A stretch of DNA of 14,730 bases from Acidobacteriaceae bacterium (GTDB lineage Bacteria; Acidobacteriota; Terriglobia; Terriglobales; Acidobacteriaceae), in the NCBI GenBank assembly GCA_003156235.1, contig PMGP01000433.1, positions 5,021-19,750 on the forward strand, read 5' to 3'. The position numbers and the translations under genes are program-made. The notes beneath the pieces are model-generated. The model saw only the letters and a program-made list of their open reading frames with translations, was not told the origin of the DNA and searched no databases. Of the stretch, positions 7,836 through 14,484 are shown in pieces. Numbering within the stretch: position 1 is the first letter of the stretch; each line of letters opens with the position of its first letter.

Positions 7836-8046
7836 GGCACGGCTTTAGCCGTGCCGCTGACAGAGCAGATAAATCACGGGCTTTATAGACTGCGGAAAAA
7901 CACAATAACATGCCCAGAAGCGTCAGGGCACGACTTTAGTCGTGCCGTAAGTGCAACAAAACAATGACGGGCTTTAGCCCCTGCGGGATGTTTTTCATGG
8001 ATTTCACTCAGATTCAGGCCTTTTTCCGCATCCTGTTTAGCCCCTG
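7836..8046. repeat. Cluster of REP-like hairpin repeats (CTTTAG / CTAAAG core)
   Basis: The 359-bp gap 7738-8096 is dominated by palindromes. An 8-bp stem with TTTA loop is at 7836-7855 (GGCACGGC/GCCGTGCC). A second is at 7927-7946 (GGCACGAC/GTCGTGCC). A 4-bp-stem copy GGGC-TTTA-GCCC is at 7969-7980. Degenerate copies are at about 7878-7895 and 8035-8046. The two long stems differ by a paired G-C to A-T change, so base pairing is kept. Two unit types alternate. No coding sequence is visible. Because the cluster lies just 3' of the minus-strand flippase gene, it could stabilise or end that transcript. Confidence 0.8.
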
Positions 8047-8096
8047 AGGGAAAGCTTAAAGACGGTCAGCATTCGGTTATGATACAGCTTCTCGGC

Positions 8097-9458
8097 TCAC
8101 GCCTGCTCCGCCGTTCCCTCAGGAAGCAGCTTCCAGGTCCAATACCAGAGAAATACAAATGTGCTCACGGTCCACAGCGAAGTGGCCAGCGCGATTCCTG
8201 CCACGCCGTACCAGCGCATCAAGACTAGATTCAGAATAATATCCAGCGCCAGATTCAGCGCGCCACAATAGAAGATTAAATCACTGCGGCGTAGGCCAAC
8301 CAGAAAGCGATAAAAAACGCGGCTGGAAACAAAAAACGGAATCTGGATGGCGTACATGGCCAGCACCGGCGTCACCAGCGCTGTGTCCCGCGGCCCGAAG
8401 ACGCCGTGCTGGAAGGTCAAGCGAATCAGCCAGTGCGAGCCGGCGATCAGCGCCAGCGCGATGGGCGTGGAAACCAGCGCCGTGAGCCGCACCCAGGTGC
8501 GCAGCGTATGCCGGCATCCGGCCCAGTCCCGGTGCGCAATCATGCGCGAGAAATGCGGCGTCACAGCCGAGGAGACCGCCCCGGCCAGCAGCGTAATCAC
8601 CACGCTCACAAAGCGGTTGGCATAGGCCAGCGCGGAAACGCTTCCGGCCGGCAGCATCGCAGCCATGGACTGATCCACCAGCAAGCCGCCGGAGGCCGCC
8701 ACGCCGCTCAGCAGCACCGGCCCGTACTGCCCCGCCACTTCACGCGTGGCCTCGGTGGCTCCGTGCCACCACAGGCGAAAACGGTAGCCGCGCGCGTCCA
8801 TCATCCACGCCACGGCCCCCGCATGAACAAGCGCTCCGGCCAGCGTCGAGTAAACCATCGCCCAGATTCCGTAGCGGCCGCTCAGCGTGAGCGCTCCCAA
8901 AATGATGAGGACAGGAGTCGCCACCGGAGCCAGTGCGGGCCAGGCAAAGCGGTCGAAAGTATTCAGAACGGCGGTGCAGTTGGTGGCGATTCCCGTAATC
9001 AGCACCACCGGCAGCAGCGCGTAGAAGAGACGGATGGCAAGCTCCATCTTTTCCGGCGGAAAGTGCGAGGCAATCAACGGAAAAAAGCCGCGCGCGGCGA
9101 GAGCCATCACGGCGATTGCCACTGTCAGCAGCAAGCAAACCCACAGCATCGAACTCGAAAGAAGCTGTTGCGCGCGTTCGTGGCCTTCGCGCTCCCGCAC
9201 CCGCACCAGCGTCGGCACCAGCGCCTGGTTCATCGACTCCGAAATCAAATTAATCAGCAGGTTGGGAATCAGAAATGCCGCCAGAAATGCATCCATGGCG
9301 TCCGTGCGGCCATAAACCCCGGCGACTGTAAACTCCTTGAAGGTGGCCACAATCTTGACCAGAATCCCCACCGCCGTAACCGACGCCGCCGCTCTCAGAA
9401 TGCGCCGGTTGACGCTGCCGCCCTGAAAGTGCCGCGCGAGTTGGGGGATAGGAAACAT
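8097..9458 (-). CDS. MurJ/MviN-family (MOP superfamily) lipid-linked oligosaccharide flippase
   Basis: This is a 453-residue polytopic inner-membrane protein with about a dozen hydrophobic helices along its length. The N-terminal signature DAFLAAFLIPNLL (residues 56-68) is that of the MurJ/MviN family. However, the following segment reads INLISES, where canonical MurJ proteins carry an Arg-Arg-Leu-Phe-x-Glu-Gly motif needed for lipid II transport. The protein is also on the short side for MurJ. Placed directly after a Wzy-type gene (31-nt gap) and in an operon with a chain-length/export fusion, it probably flips the lipid-linked exopolysaccharide repeat, i.e. acts as the Wzx of this locus. 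A housekeeping MurJ role cannot be excluded. The ATG at 9458 has only a weak GAG upstream and may be translated by coupling. Confidence 0.87.
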   Translation of the reverse strand: MFPIPQLARHFQGGSVNRRILRAAASVTAVGILVKIVATFKEFTVAGVYGRTDAMDAFLAAFLIPNLLINLISESMNQALVPTLVRVREREGHERAQQLLSSSMLWVCLLLTVAIAVMALAARGFFPLIASHFPPEKMELAIRLFYALLPVVLITGIATNCTAVLNTFDRFAWPALAPVATPVLIILGALTLSGRYGIWAMVYSTLAGALVHAGAVAWMMDARGYRFRLWWHGATEATREVAGQYGPVLLSGVAASGGLLVDQSMAAMLPAGSVSALAYANRFVSVVITLLAGAVSSAVTPHFSRMIAHRDWAGCRHTLRTWVRLTALVSTPIALALIAGSHWLIRLTFQHGVFGPRDTALVTPVLAMYAIQIPFFVSSRVFYRFLVGLRRSDLIFYCGALNLALDIILNLVLMRWYGVAGIALATSLWTVSTFVFLWYWTWKLLPEGTAEQA

Positions 9459-9489
9459 AGGGTCTCAGAAACGTCGTCAAGCCGCAAGT

Positions 9490-10707
9490 CTACAGGATTG
9501 ATTCGGAAGCCCTCTGGAACTCACGGAGCGATACAGAAACTGGAAAGCAGTTGTCCAGCCCCTCCGGTTCTTCCGCGCTCAGCCGTCCGGCCAGCGCAAT
9601 CATGGCCAGCAGCAGCCAGGTGGTGCGATTCTCCTCCACGGTGGCCACTAGCGAGGTGATGCCCCAGACCACGAGCGTCAAAGCCATCGCCCAGCGGAGC
9701 TGCCCCCGCGTTTGCGTGATCGACCAGATCGCGACGGCAACAATCGTTGTGGCAAGAAAAAGCGCGACCAGGCCGCCGCTTACAGCAATGGAAAGCGCCG
9801 TGTTGTGCGCCGTGTCGATGGGCGCCATGCCTGCCGCGCTCACAAAGGAGTCCGCCCCCGTGCCGAAGAACGGCGCTTTCACAAAAGCGTGCCAGCCTGC
9901 CGTCCAAATGTTCCACCGCTGGTTCAGGCCGCCTCCTTGAAGCTGCTCGCGGATGGTGGCCAGCCGCTCAAAGCTTCCGCTGGGAATAATCCACCACAGC
10001 AACGCGGCGATGGGAGGCAAAGCCAACGCACCAACCAAAATCCTCTTTCGATGACCGAATGCCAGTAGAACACCGCTGCCCGTGAGAGCCACCACGGCCG
10101 CCAGAAAGCCTCCGCGAGAGGCGGTAAGCAAAACGGCAACCAGTCCCAGCGGCAGGTATCCGGCCGCCATCAGCCGCCACGGCCATCGCCGCTCGCTATT
10201 TACCAGCAGCGCAGCCAGCGGAAAACCCAGGTTGAGAAAGCGGGCCACGTCGTTGGGGTCCTGTCCGGCGGCGGCAAAGCGGATTTGCTCGGCTACGGCC
10301 TCGGCTGTGGCAAAGCTGGCCAGGGTCAGCACGGCCAGCACCCAGGAGCCGGCCACGTAAGCCCGCATCAGCGCGCGCAGATCGCCGGCGCTTTCGGCAA
10401 ACTCCCACACCAGCCAGACGATCATCATCTCCTGGAAGTAGCCGCGCATTCGGGCCAGGGTGACTATAGGAACAATGGTCCAGAAGTAGGTGCAACAGAA
10501 CCAGAGATAGAGAGCCAGCACTAGACTCTGCATCACGCCGGGAGTTCGCAGGCGGCCGGCCTGAAGAACCGCGGGAATCGCCACCAGCAGCAGCAGCAAG
10601 CCCACCACTCGGGCAATGTTGCCCAACGGTTCGCCCAGCTCCAGGGAATACTCCCATGGAATTGCAAAGGCGAACAGCAGCAACAGAATCCAGGCGATGC
10701 GGCGCAT
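9490..10707 (-). CDS. O-antigen ligase / Wzy-type polysaccharide polymerase (Wzy_C family)
   Basis: This 405-residue inner-membrane protein has roughly ten or more hydrophobic helices. It carries the family features: LTASRGGFLA (residues 194-203, Arg198), a large periplasmic loop containing NQRWNIWTAGW (262-272, Arg264) and GTGADSF (282-288), and the conserved His301 in DTAHNTALSIAVSGG. Members either polymerise lipid-linked repeat units (Wzy) or ligate glycans to an acceptor (WaaL). Beside a flippase and a PCP-OPX protein, polymerase is the more likely role, but the sequence alone does not decide. The ATG lies 3 nt after the stop of the upstream membrane protein, with GGTGGG as a probable ribosome-binding site within that gene's end, so the two are translationally linked. 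Confidence 0.88.
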   Translation of the reverse strand: MRRIAWILLLLFAFAIPWEYSLELGEPLGNIARVVGLLLLLVAIPAVLQAGRLRTPGVMQSLVLALYLWFCCTYFWTIVPIVTLARMRGYFQEMMIVWLVWEFAESAGDLRALMRAYVAGSWVLAVLTLASFATAEAVAEQIRFAAAGQDPNDVARFLNLGFPLAALLVNSERRWPWRLMAAGYLPLGLVAVLLTASRGGFLAAVVALTGSGVLLAFGHRKRILVGALALPPIAALLWWIIPSGSFERLATIREQLQGGGLNQRWNIWTAGWHAFVKAPFFGTGADSFVSAAGMAPIDTAHNTALSIAVSGGLVALFLATTIVAVAIWSITQTRGQLRWAMALTLVVWGITSLVATVEENRTTWLLLAMIALAGRLSAEEPEGLDNCFPVSVSLREFQRASESIL

Positions 10708-10710
10708 GAT

Positions 10711-11286
10711 TTAACCCACCCGTCGGCGAGGAATATCTTCCAACTCCGGCATTGTGCCGCCCAGCGCAGCTAACCTATGGGAACTTTCCTCTACTGTTTC
10801 TTCCTGTCTATCGTCTGATGTTTCCGTGTCCAACGACAATTCCGGGCCGGCGATCTCAGGCAACGGCGTATCTCCGACCCCTTCCGCGCTATTGTCCCCA
10901 AATCCAATCCTCACTGGCGCGGGCTTGATCGGCAAAATCCCACCCATGATCAACAGAAATACAAATAGCGCGAGGCCAAATGGCCAATAATGCAATCCAA
11001 ACATAAATGTCACTGTCGAGAATATCCAAATGAAAGTGATCGGGAAAATATACAGAATTGGTAACTTTGCATCCAGCAATCTTCCGCTGATAGCACTCAG
11101 CACTAAAATTGCGACAAATGGGTAACCAGCAATATGTATAAACACATCCCAACGGGACGAAAATAGATATGGATTTACCAATTCTTTGAGAGGTAACACC
11201 CTGTTCCACTCAACAGCAAGAGCCGTGGCCACCAGAATACGCAATATAAAATCAAGACGCCCAACAGACTTCGTCGAACCGGCCAC
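10711..11286 (-). CDS. Hypothetical four-helix membrane protein with acidic C-terminal tail
   Basis: This 191-residue protein is not recognised. It starts with GTG at 11284-11286, strongly supported by AAGGAG 7 nt upstream. Four hydrophobic segments are seen at about residues 12-30, 49-68, 77-95 and 101-120. They are followed by a ~70-residue hydrophilic tail rich in Asp and Glu (131-182) that ends in a basic PRRRVG. With four helices both termini would lie on the same side of the membrane, probably the cytoplasm. The gene is less GC-rich than its neighbours, especially at 10960-11200, which hints at a different origin. It sits inside the operon: 48 nt after the PCP-OPX gene and 3 nt before the polymerase/ligase gene. 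That position suggests a partner or regulator of the polymerase, but no function can be stated. Confidence 0.8.
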   Translation of the reverse strand: MAGSTKSVGRLDFILRILVATALAVEWNRVLPLKELVNPYLFSSRWDVFIHIAGYPFVAILVLSAISGRLLDAKLPILYIFPITFIWIFSTVTFMFGLHYWPFGLALFVFLLIMGGILPIKPAPVRIGFGDNSAEGVGDTPLPEIAGPELSLDTETSDDRQEETVEESSHRLAALGGTMPELEDIPRRRVG

Positions 11287-11293
11287 TTACGAT

Positions 11294-11299
11294 CTCCTT
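11294..11299 (-). promoter_or_regulatory. Ribosome binding site selecting a GTG start
   Basis: AAGGAG on the minus strand, within a longer purine run, lies 7 nt before the GTG at 11284-11286. It is the best Shine-Dalgarno match in this operon and decides the start of the four-helix membrane protein. Confidence 0.75.
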
Positions 11300-11334
11300 C
11301 CTCTCCCAAAATCGAGGCTGAAATCACGATAGCA

Positions 11335-12420
11335 TCAGAACCTCTGCGAATAAACCAGGCCGGCGTAGATGGTGACGCCAATCGCCGATTGAATGGCAGA
11401 TTCAATGGTCCGGTTCCAGATGTTTTTGGCCGTCGAGTCGGGCACGTAGAGAATATCGCGGTCGCGGACGAGCTGATCCGGCTCCTGGCCATGCAACATG
11501 CGCTTCAGATTGAGGCTGGTGAGGGTGCGCCCGCCCTTCTGCTCGCGGATGAGCAAAGACTTGCCCATGGCGGCGTTCTGCGTCGGTCCCCAGGCCAGGG
11601 AAAGCGCCTGCACCACGGTCAGCCCTTGCGCCGGATCGACAGGAAACCCGCCGGGACGCTGCACATCGCCCACCACGTAAACCAGTCCCGCGCGGCTCAC
11701 CTGCACCGTGTCGCCGGGGGCAAGTTCGGGGTTATGCTCGACGGAAGTGTCTGTGCCGCTGGGGTCCAGAACCGCCGGATGCGGGGTGTTGGGGTCGTCG
11801 CGGTGGAAGATGTTTACCAGCCGCCCCGCATTCGGCGCCAGGCCGGAAGCGGCGGAGATCAGGTCCAGCAGCCGATGGTGCATCGTGTAGGGATAGACCC
11901 CCGGACGCACCACCTCGCCCAGCACGCTCACGTCCTGCCCGGCGTAGGAGGTCACCAGCACGGAGACCAGCGGATGCAGCAGCATTCCCTGGGAGATCAG
12001 CGCCGCCTCAATGGCGCGTGCGGCGGATTGCTCGTTCAGCCCGCCAATCTGAATTTCATGAATTAGAGGCAGCGTCACCGTGCCCGCCGGCGAAACGCGC
12101 ACCACGGAATGGAACTCCGGGGTGTGAACTTCGCTCACTTCGAGAAAATCGCCGGGAGCGATGGGCGCGGGCATGGGAGACGCTGACTGTGTTCCGGCCA
12201 GCGGTGGCACGCCAGACTGCCCGGGGTTGTCCCATGTGAGCGGCGCCTCCTTTGGATTGGGCAGAATTCGCGTGTCAGGAGTGGCGGGCAACCGCACGAC
12301 TCCCGTGGGCAGCCCAGAGGTGCTGGGCGTGGGCGCCTGGGCATGAATCGCCGCGCCGGCCAGGACGGCCGCCAGCAAGACCGCGCCTGCACGGATCACC
12401 AAGGGACGAATCGACTCCAT
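11335..12420 (-). CDS. Possible nested gene: free Wza-like export protein from internal start Met481
   Basis: ATG at 12418-12420 is in frame with the fusion gene and has GGAGG (12431-12435) 10 nt upstream. Translation from it would give 361 residues. They begin with a textbook signal peptide: two Arg in the first ten residues, a hydrophobic core AVLLAAVLAGAA, and cleavage after Ala-Gln-Ala (fusion residue 509). The mature part would contain the whole Poly_export domain, both SLBB repeats and the C-terminal helix. No Cys occurs anywhere in this part, so unlike Wza it would not be a lipoprotein. This may be a real second product, or the relic of a once separate gene whose stop-start junction was lost. 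That the start is used is inference. Confidence 0.4.
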   Translation of the reverse strand: MESIRPLVIRAGAVLLAAVLAGAAIHAQAPTPSTSGLPTGVVRLPATPDTRILPNPKEAPLTWDNPGQSGVPPLAGTQSASPMPAPIAPGDFLEVSEVHTPEFHSVVRVSPAGTVTLPLIHEIQIGGLNEQSAARAIEAALISQGMLLHPLVSVLVTSYAGQDVSVLGEVVRPGVYPYTMHHRLLDLISAASGLAPNAGRLVNIFHRDDPNTPHPAVLDPSGTDTSVEHNPELAPGDTVQVSRAGLVYVVGDVQRPGGFPVDPAQGLTVVQALSLAWGPTQNAAMGKSLLIREQKGGRTLTSLNLKRMLHGQEPDQLVRDRDILYVPDSTAKNIWNRTIESAIQSAIGVTIYAGLVYSQRF

Positions 12421-13860
12421 CAGGAACGCGCCTCCAATCGCCAACCAAAGGCCGGCAAAGAGTGTGATGAGCATGTAAAGCGGCAAATCGGGCGACACCG
12501 GCTTGTTCGGCTGGCGGGCATAGTCCACCACAGAGATATTCGAGCTCTGCACTCCGGCAGCCAAGCCAGCTTGCTCCACCTTCGCCAGCACCTGCACATA
12601 CAGTTCATGGCTGGCGTTAGCCTCCTCGCGCATGGCCGCGTACTGGGTGGCCGCTTCATTGGCCTTCATGCCTTCCGCGGTCAACTCCGCGAGGTTTTTG
12701 CGCACCAGTTGCTCGCGGTCGGCAGCCGTTTGCCATGCGCTGCGGAATCGCTCCACCAGCTTGGCGTCCTCGGCCTTTTTCTGCTGGTCCAGATTCTGCA
12801 ACAGCCCGTGAATCTCCACCACGCGGGGAAAGTTTGGACCATGCTCGATGCTGAGTTGGGCCTGTTCCTGTTCCAGATCGCTCTTGCGGGCGTGAATCTG
12901 TTGCAGCAGGGCGGTGGCAAAGTTGCCGCTATCGGCCTGCAGGCGCGAATCGGAGGCGATCACCAACTCCGGGTCGCCTTGCCGGGCCGCGCGGTACTGG
13001 GCCTCGCGCAAAATACGATCCGTAGACGCGGCCACCAACTGCCGTCCCAGTTCATCGATCTCCAGCACCGCCGAGGTGTGTTCGCTCTCGCCCGGTTTGC
13101 CGTTGGCCAGCGTCTCGGGCGTGGTCAGCAGGCCGTGCTCGCGCTGAAAGGCCGCCAGCCGCTGCTGGTCCTGATCCACGCGGACTTTCAGTTCCTTGAG
13201 CTGGCTCTCCAGCCACGTCGAGGCTTGAGCCGTGGCCTGCACCCGAGCCTCTGTGTCCTGTTCGCCATAGGCGTGAATCAGGGCGTTCACCACGCTGGCC
13301 GAAAGGGCCGCATCCCGAGATCGGAAGCGAATCTCAATCAGCAGCGTGCGCGGCAGAGTTTGCACGCGAAGCCGCTGCTGGAAGCGCTCCAGCAGCCATT
13401 CCTGCGCATCGGCGGCCGGCGCATCGGCGCGAAAATCCGGAAATTTACTGGCAAATCTGCCCATGAACCCCGGCGCCTGGTAGAGCTTGAGGCTGGTAAT
13501 CACCTTCCAGGCCAGTTGGTCGCTGCGGAAGACGTTCGCCAGCGTCTCCTGCTGCACCGGCGCGGAAAGAATGGAGGCCGTCACAAACGGCTCCGGGGCT
13601 TCCAGGCTGAGCGCCGAAACGGGCGAGGTGCGCAACGCCACCCGGGCGCTGGCCTCATATTGATTGGGAGCAATCAGGCAATACAGCAGGCAGGCCAGCA
13701 GCAAGCTACCCACCACCCAGCCAACCAGCCGGCGGCGGCGAACCAGCACTTCCCAAAGCTCGCTCAAGCTTCGCGTGGAGCCGCGCGCGCCCTTGCCGCG
13801 CCGCGCATGGGACTCGAAGGGAGAATCGAACTGAACTTCGTTTGCTTCCGGCACAGGCAT
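11335..13860 (-). CDS. Fused polysaccharide co-polymerase (Wzz/GumC-like) and polysaccharide export (Wza-like, SLBB) protein
   Basis: This 841-residue protein joins two parts of the export machine. Residues 32-480 are a PCP: membrane helix about 46-63, a periplasmic region with likely coiled coils (about 205-240 and 320-400), then the proline-rich PNKPVSPDLP before a second helix (461-480). PCPs set chain length in the inner membrane. Residues 565-640 match the Poly_export domain of OPX proteins. Two SLBB-like repeats follow, starting VSVLGEVVRPGVY (645) and VYVVGDVQRPGGF (727), and an amphipathic C-terminal segment (812-836) recalls the Wza membrane helix. At the junction a third hydrophobic segment (489-508) ends in AQA. 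No Walker motifs are present, so there is no BY-kinase. GAGG lies 4 nt before the ATG. It is the first gene of the operon and is preceded by a repeat element. Confidence 0.9.
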   Translation of the reverse strand: MPVPEANEVQFDSPFESHARRGKGARGSTRSLSELWEVLVRRRRLVGWVVGSLLLACLLYCLIAPNQYEASARVALRTSPVSALSLEAPEPFVTASILSAPVQQETLANVFRSDQLAWKVITSLKLYQAPGFMGRFASKFPDFRADAPAADAQEWLLERFQQRLRVQTLPRTLLIEIRFRSRDAALSASVVNALIHAYGEQDTEARVQATAQASTWLESQLKELKVRVDQDQQRLAAFQREHGLLTTPETLANGKPGESEHTSAVLEIDELGRQLVAASTDRILREAQYRAARQGDPELVIASDSRLQADSGNFATALLQQIHARKSDLEQEQAQLSIEHGPNFPRVVEIHGLLQNLDQQKKAEDAKLVERFRSAWQTAADREQLVRKNLAELTAEGMKANEAATQYAAMREEANASHELYVQVLAKVEQAGLAAGVQSSNISVVDYARQPNKPVSPDLPLYMLITLFAGLWLAIGGAFLMESIRPLVIRAGAVLLAAVLAGAAIHAQAPTPSTSGLPTGVVRLPATPDTRILPNPKEAPLTWDNPGQSGVPPLAGTQSASPMPAPIAPGDFLEVSEVHTPEFHSVVRVSPAGTVTLPLIHEIQIGGLNEQSAARAIEAALISQGMLLHPLVSVLVTSYAGQDVSVLGEVVRPGVYPYTMHHRLLDLISAASGLAPNAGRLVNIFHRDDPNTPHPAVLDPSGTDTSVEHNPELAPGDTVQVSRAGLVYVVGDVQRPGGFPVDPAQGLTVVQALSLAWGPTQNAAMGKSLLIREQKGGRTLTSLNLKRMLHGQEPDQLVRDRDILYVPDSTAKNIWNRTIESAIQSAIGVTIYAGLVYSQRF
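12431..12435 (-). promoter_or_regulatory. Internal ribosome binding site within the PCP-OPX fusion
   Basis: GGAGG on the minus strand lies 10 nt before the in-frame ATG of Met481, slightly longer than the optimal spacing. It lies over codons for Gly476-Gly477 in the second membrane helix, so it could also be chance coding sequence. Confidence 0.4.
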
Positions 13861-14180
13861 GGAACCTCTATCCCAACATTCATCAGGCGGAAGCAGACCG
13901 GGGATTTAAAAACGAAACAATGCTGCAAAGTGAATCATCGACAGTGTGCTTGATTGGAATCATTCCGTCAATAGAGCCTCTTGCGAAACTCTATTGCGAG
14001 GGCAATTATTTGGCCCGGGAGTGGCCATCGATAATAGCCCAGGATGGACCCTGAGCGCAGCGAAGGGGGAATCCTGGGAAAGGTCGTCAGAACAAACCAA
14101 AGCCCCGTAGGGGCGCCCGAATCTTTTATCCAGGTTTCTTGGTAATTTTGCAAGAGGCTCAATAGATTCCGCAGTAAAGG
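13861..14180. other. Intergenic region upstream of the export operon
   Basis: This 320-bp gap lies between the HigA-like gene and the PCP-OPX gene. No open frame in it looks real. Most of it is the inverted-repeat element described separately. The 108 bp nearest the operon (13861-13968) are AT-richer and should hold its promoter. TTGACG (minus strand, 13966-13971) is a good -35 match, but the sequence 17 nt downstream (CACACT) is a poor -10, so the promoter is not established. Confidence 0.5.
13969..14166. repeat. MITE-like element bounded by imperfect inverted repeats
   Basis: The ends form a ~22-bp inverted repeat with an exact 11-bp core: GAGCCTCTTGC at 13974-13984 and GCAAGAGGCTC at 14150-14160, with AAA/TTT matches continuing inward. 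The ~198-bp interior has further palindromes: CCCAGGAT/ATCCTGGG (14038-14045 and 14071-14078) enclosing CCCT/AGGG, GCCCC-GTA-GGGGC (14102-14114) and GGGCGCCC (14111-14118). There is no coding sequence. The structure fits a non-autonomous mobile or dispersed repeat. Copy number cannot be judged from one window. Confidence 0.55.
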
Positions 14181-14462
14181 TCAAGCCGCAATGTTGAAGC
14201 GTTCAATCTTGGGCCGCTTCTTATGGGATGCCTGCCACATATCGTAGCCCATCTGCATCTCGTACCAAAGGCTATCGTGCGTGCCCAGCGCATCGGAGAG
14301 GCGCAGCGACATATCCGCCGAGATTCCAGCCGAGCAGTTGAGAATGCGAGAGAGCGTGGTGCGCGATATATGCAAAAGCTTTGCAGCCGAGGTAACATCC
14401 ATGTCACCAAGAGCGTCACGCAAAACCTTTCCAGGATGCGGCGGATTGTACATTCGCGTCAT
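14181..14462 (-). CDS. higA: HigA-family addiction-module antitoxin (XRE helix-turn-helix), without a HigB partner
   Basis: This 93-residue DNA-binding protein is of the HigA/VapI antitoxin type. The motif MYNPPHPGKVLRDALGD (residues 4-20) is the diagnostic HigA N-terminus. The helix-turn-helix spans about residues 22-41 (TSAAKLLHISRTTLSRILN), followed by the conserved GISADMSLRLSDALG (46-60) and LWYEMQMGYDMW. The frame opens further upstream, but AGGAGG (14467-14472), 4 nt before ATG 14460-14462, and family length fix this start. A HigB toxin gene normally sits just upstream; instead the epimerase gene ends 22 nt before it. Downstream is only the repeat element. It is therefore an orphan, possibly a repressor of its own or neighbouring genes. 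Co-transcription with the epimerase is likely from the spacing. Confidence 0.9.
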   Translation of the reverse strand: MTRMYNPPHPGKVLRDALGDMDVTSAAKLLHISRTTLSRILNCSAGISADMSLRLSDALGTHDSLWYEMQMGYDMWQASHKKRPKIERFNIAA

Positions 14463-14466
14463 CTTT

Positions 14467-14472
14467 CCTCCT
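14467..14472 (-). promoter_or_regulatory. Ribosome binding site of the HigA-like gene
   Basis: AGGAGG on the minus strand lies 4 nt before ATG 14460-14462. It decides for the 93-residue HigA form over the longer open frame, whose extra 33 N-terminal residues read into the end of the epimerase gene region. Confidence 0.75.
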
Positions 14473-14484
14473 AATTGCCGACTG

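Noticed and set aside
7836..8046. CRISPR array
   Set aside because: The repeats are palindromic, short, of two alternating types and unevenly spaced, with no uniform direct repeat or spacer length.
8406..9659. Plus-strand open frame (~417 codons) opposite the flippase
   Set aside because: The hydrophobic, motif-bearing flippase on the minus strand explains this stretch; the plus frame is low-complexity and basic.
11335..13860. BY-type tyrosine autokinase, the usual C-terminal partner of such PCP domains
   Set aside because: No Walker A (GxxxxGKT/S) or Walker B motif and no Tyr-rich tail are present; the C-terminal half is Poly_export/SLBB.
12343..13953. Long plus-strand open frame (~536 codons) opposite the PCP-OPX gene
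   Set aside because: It is an antisense shadow of a GC-rich gene. Its protein is rich in Arg, Gln and His with no domain or start signal, while the minus strand encodes recognisable PCP and SLBB motifs.
13861..14180. HigB toxin gene or remnant next to higA
   Set aside because: No open frame with toxin-like residues was found on either strand; the stretch is an inverted-repeat element.
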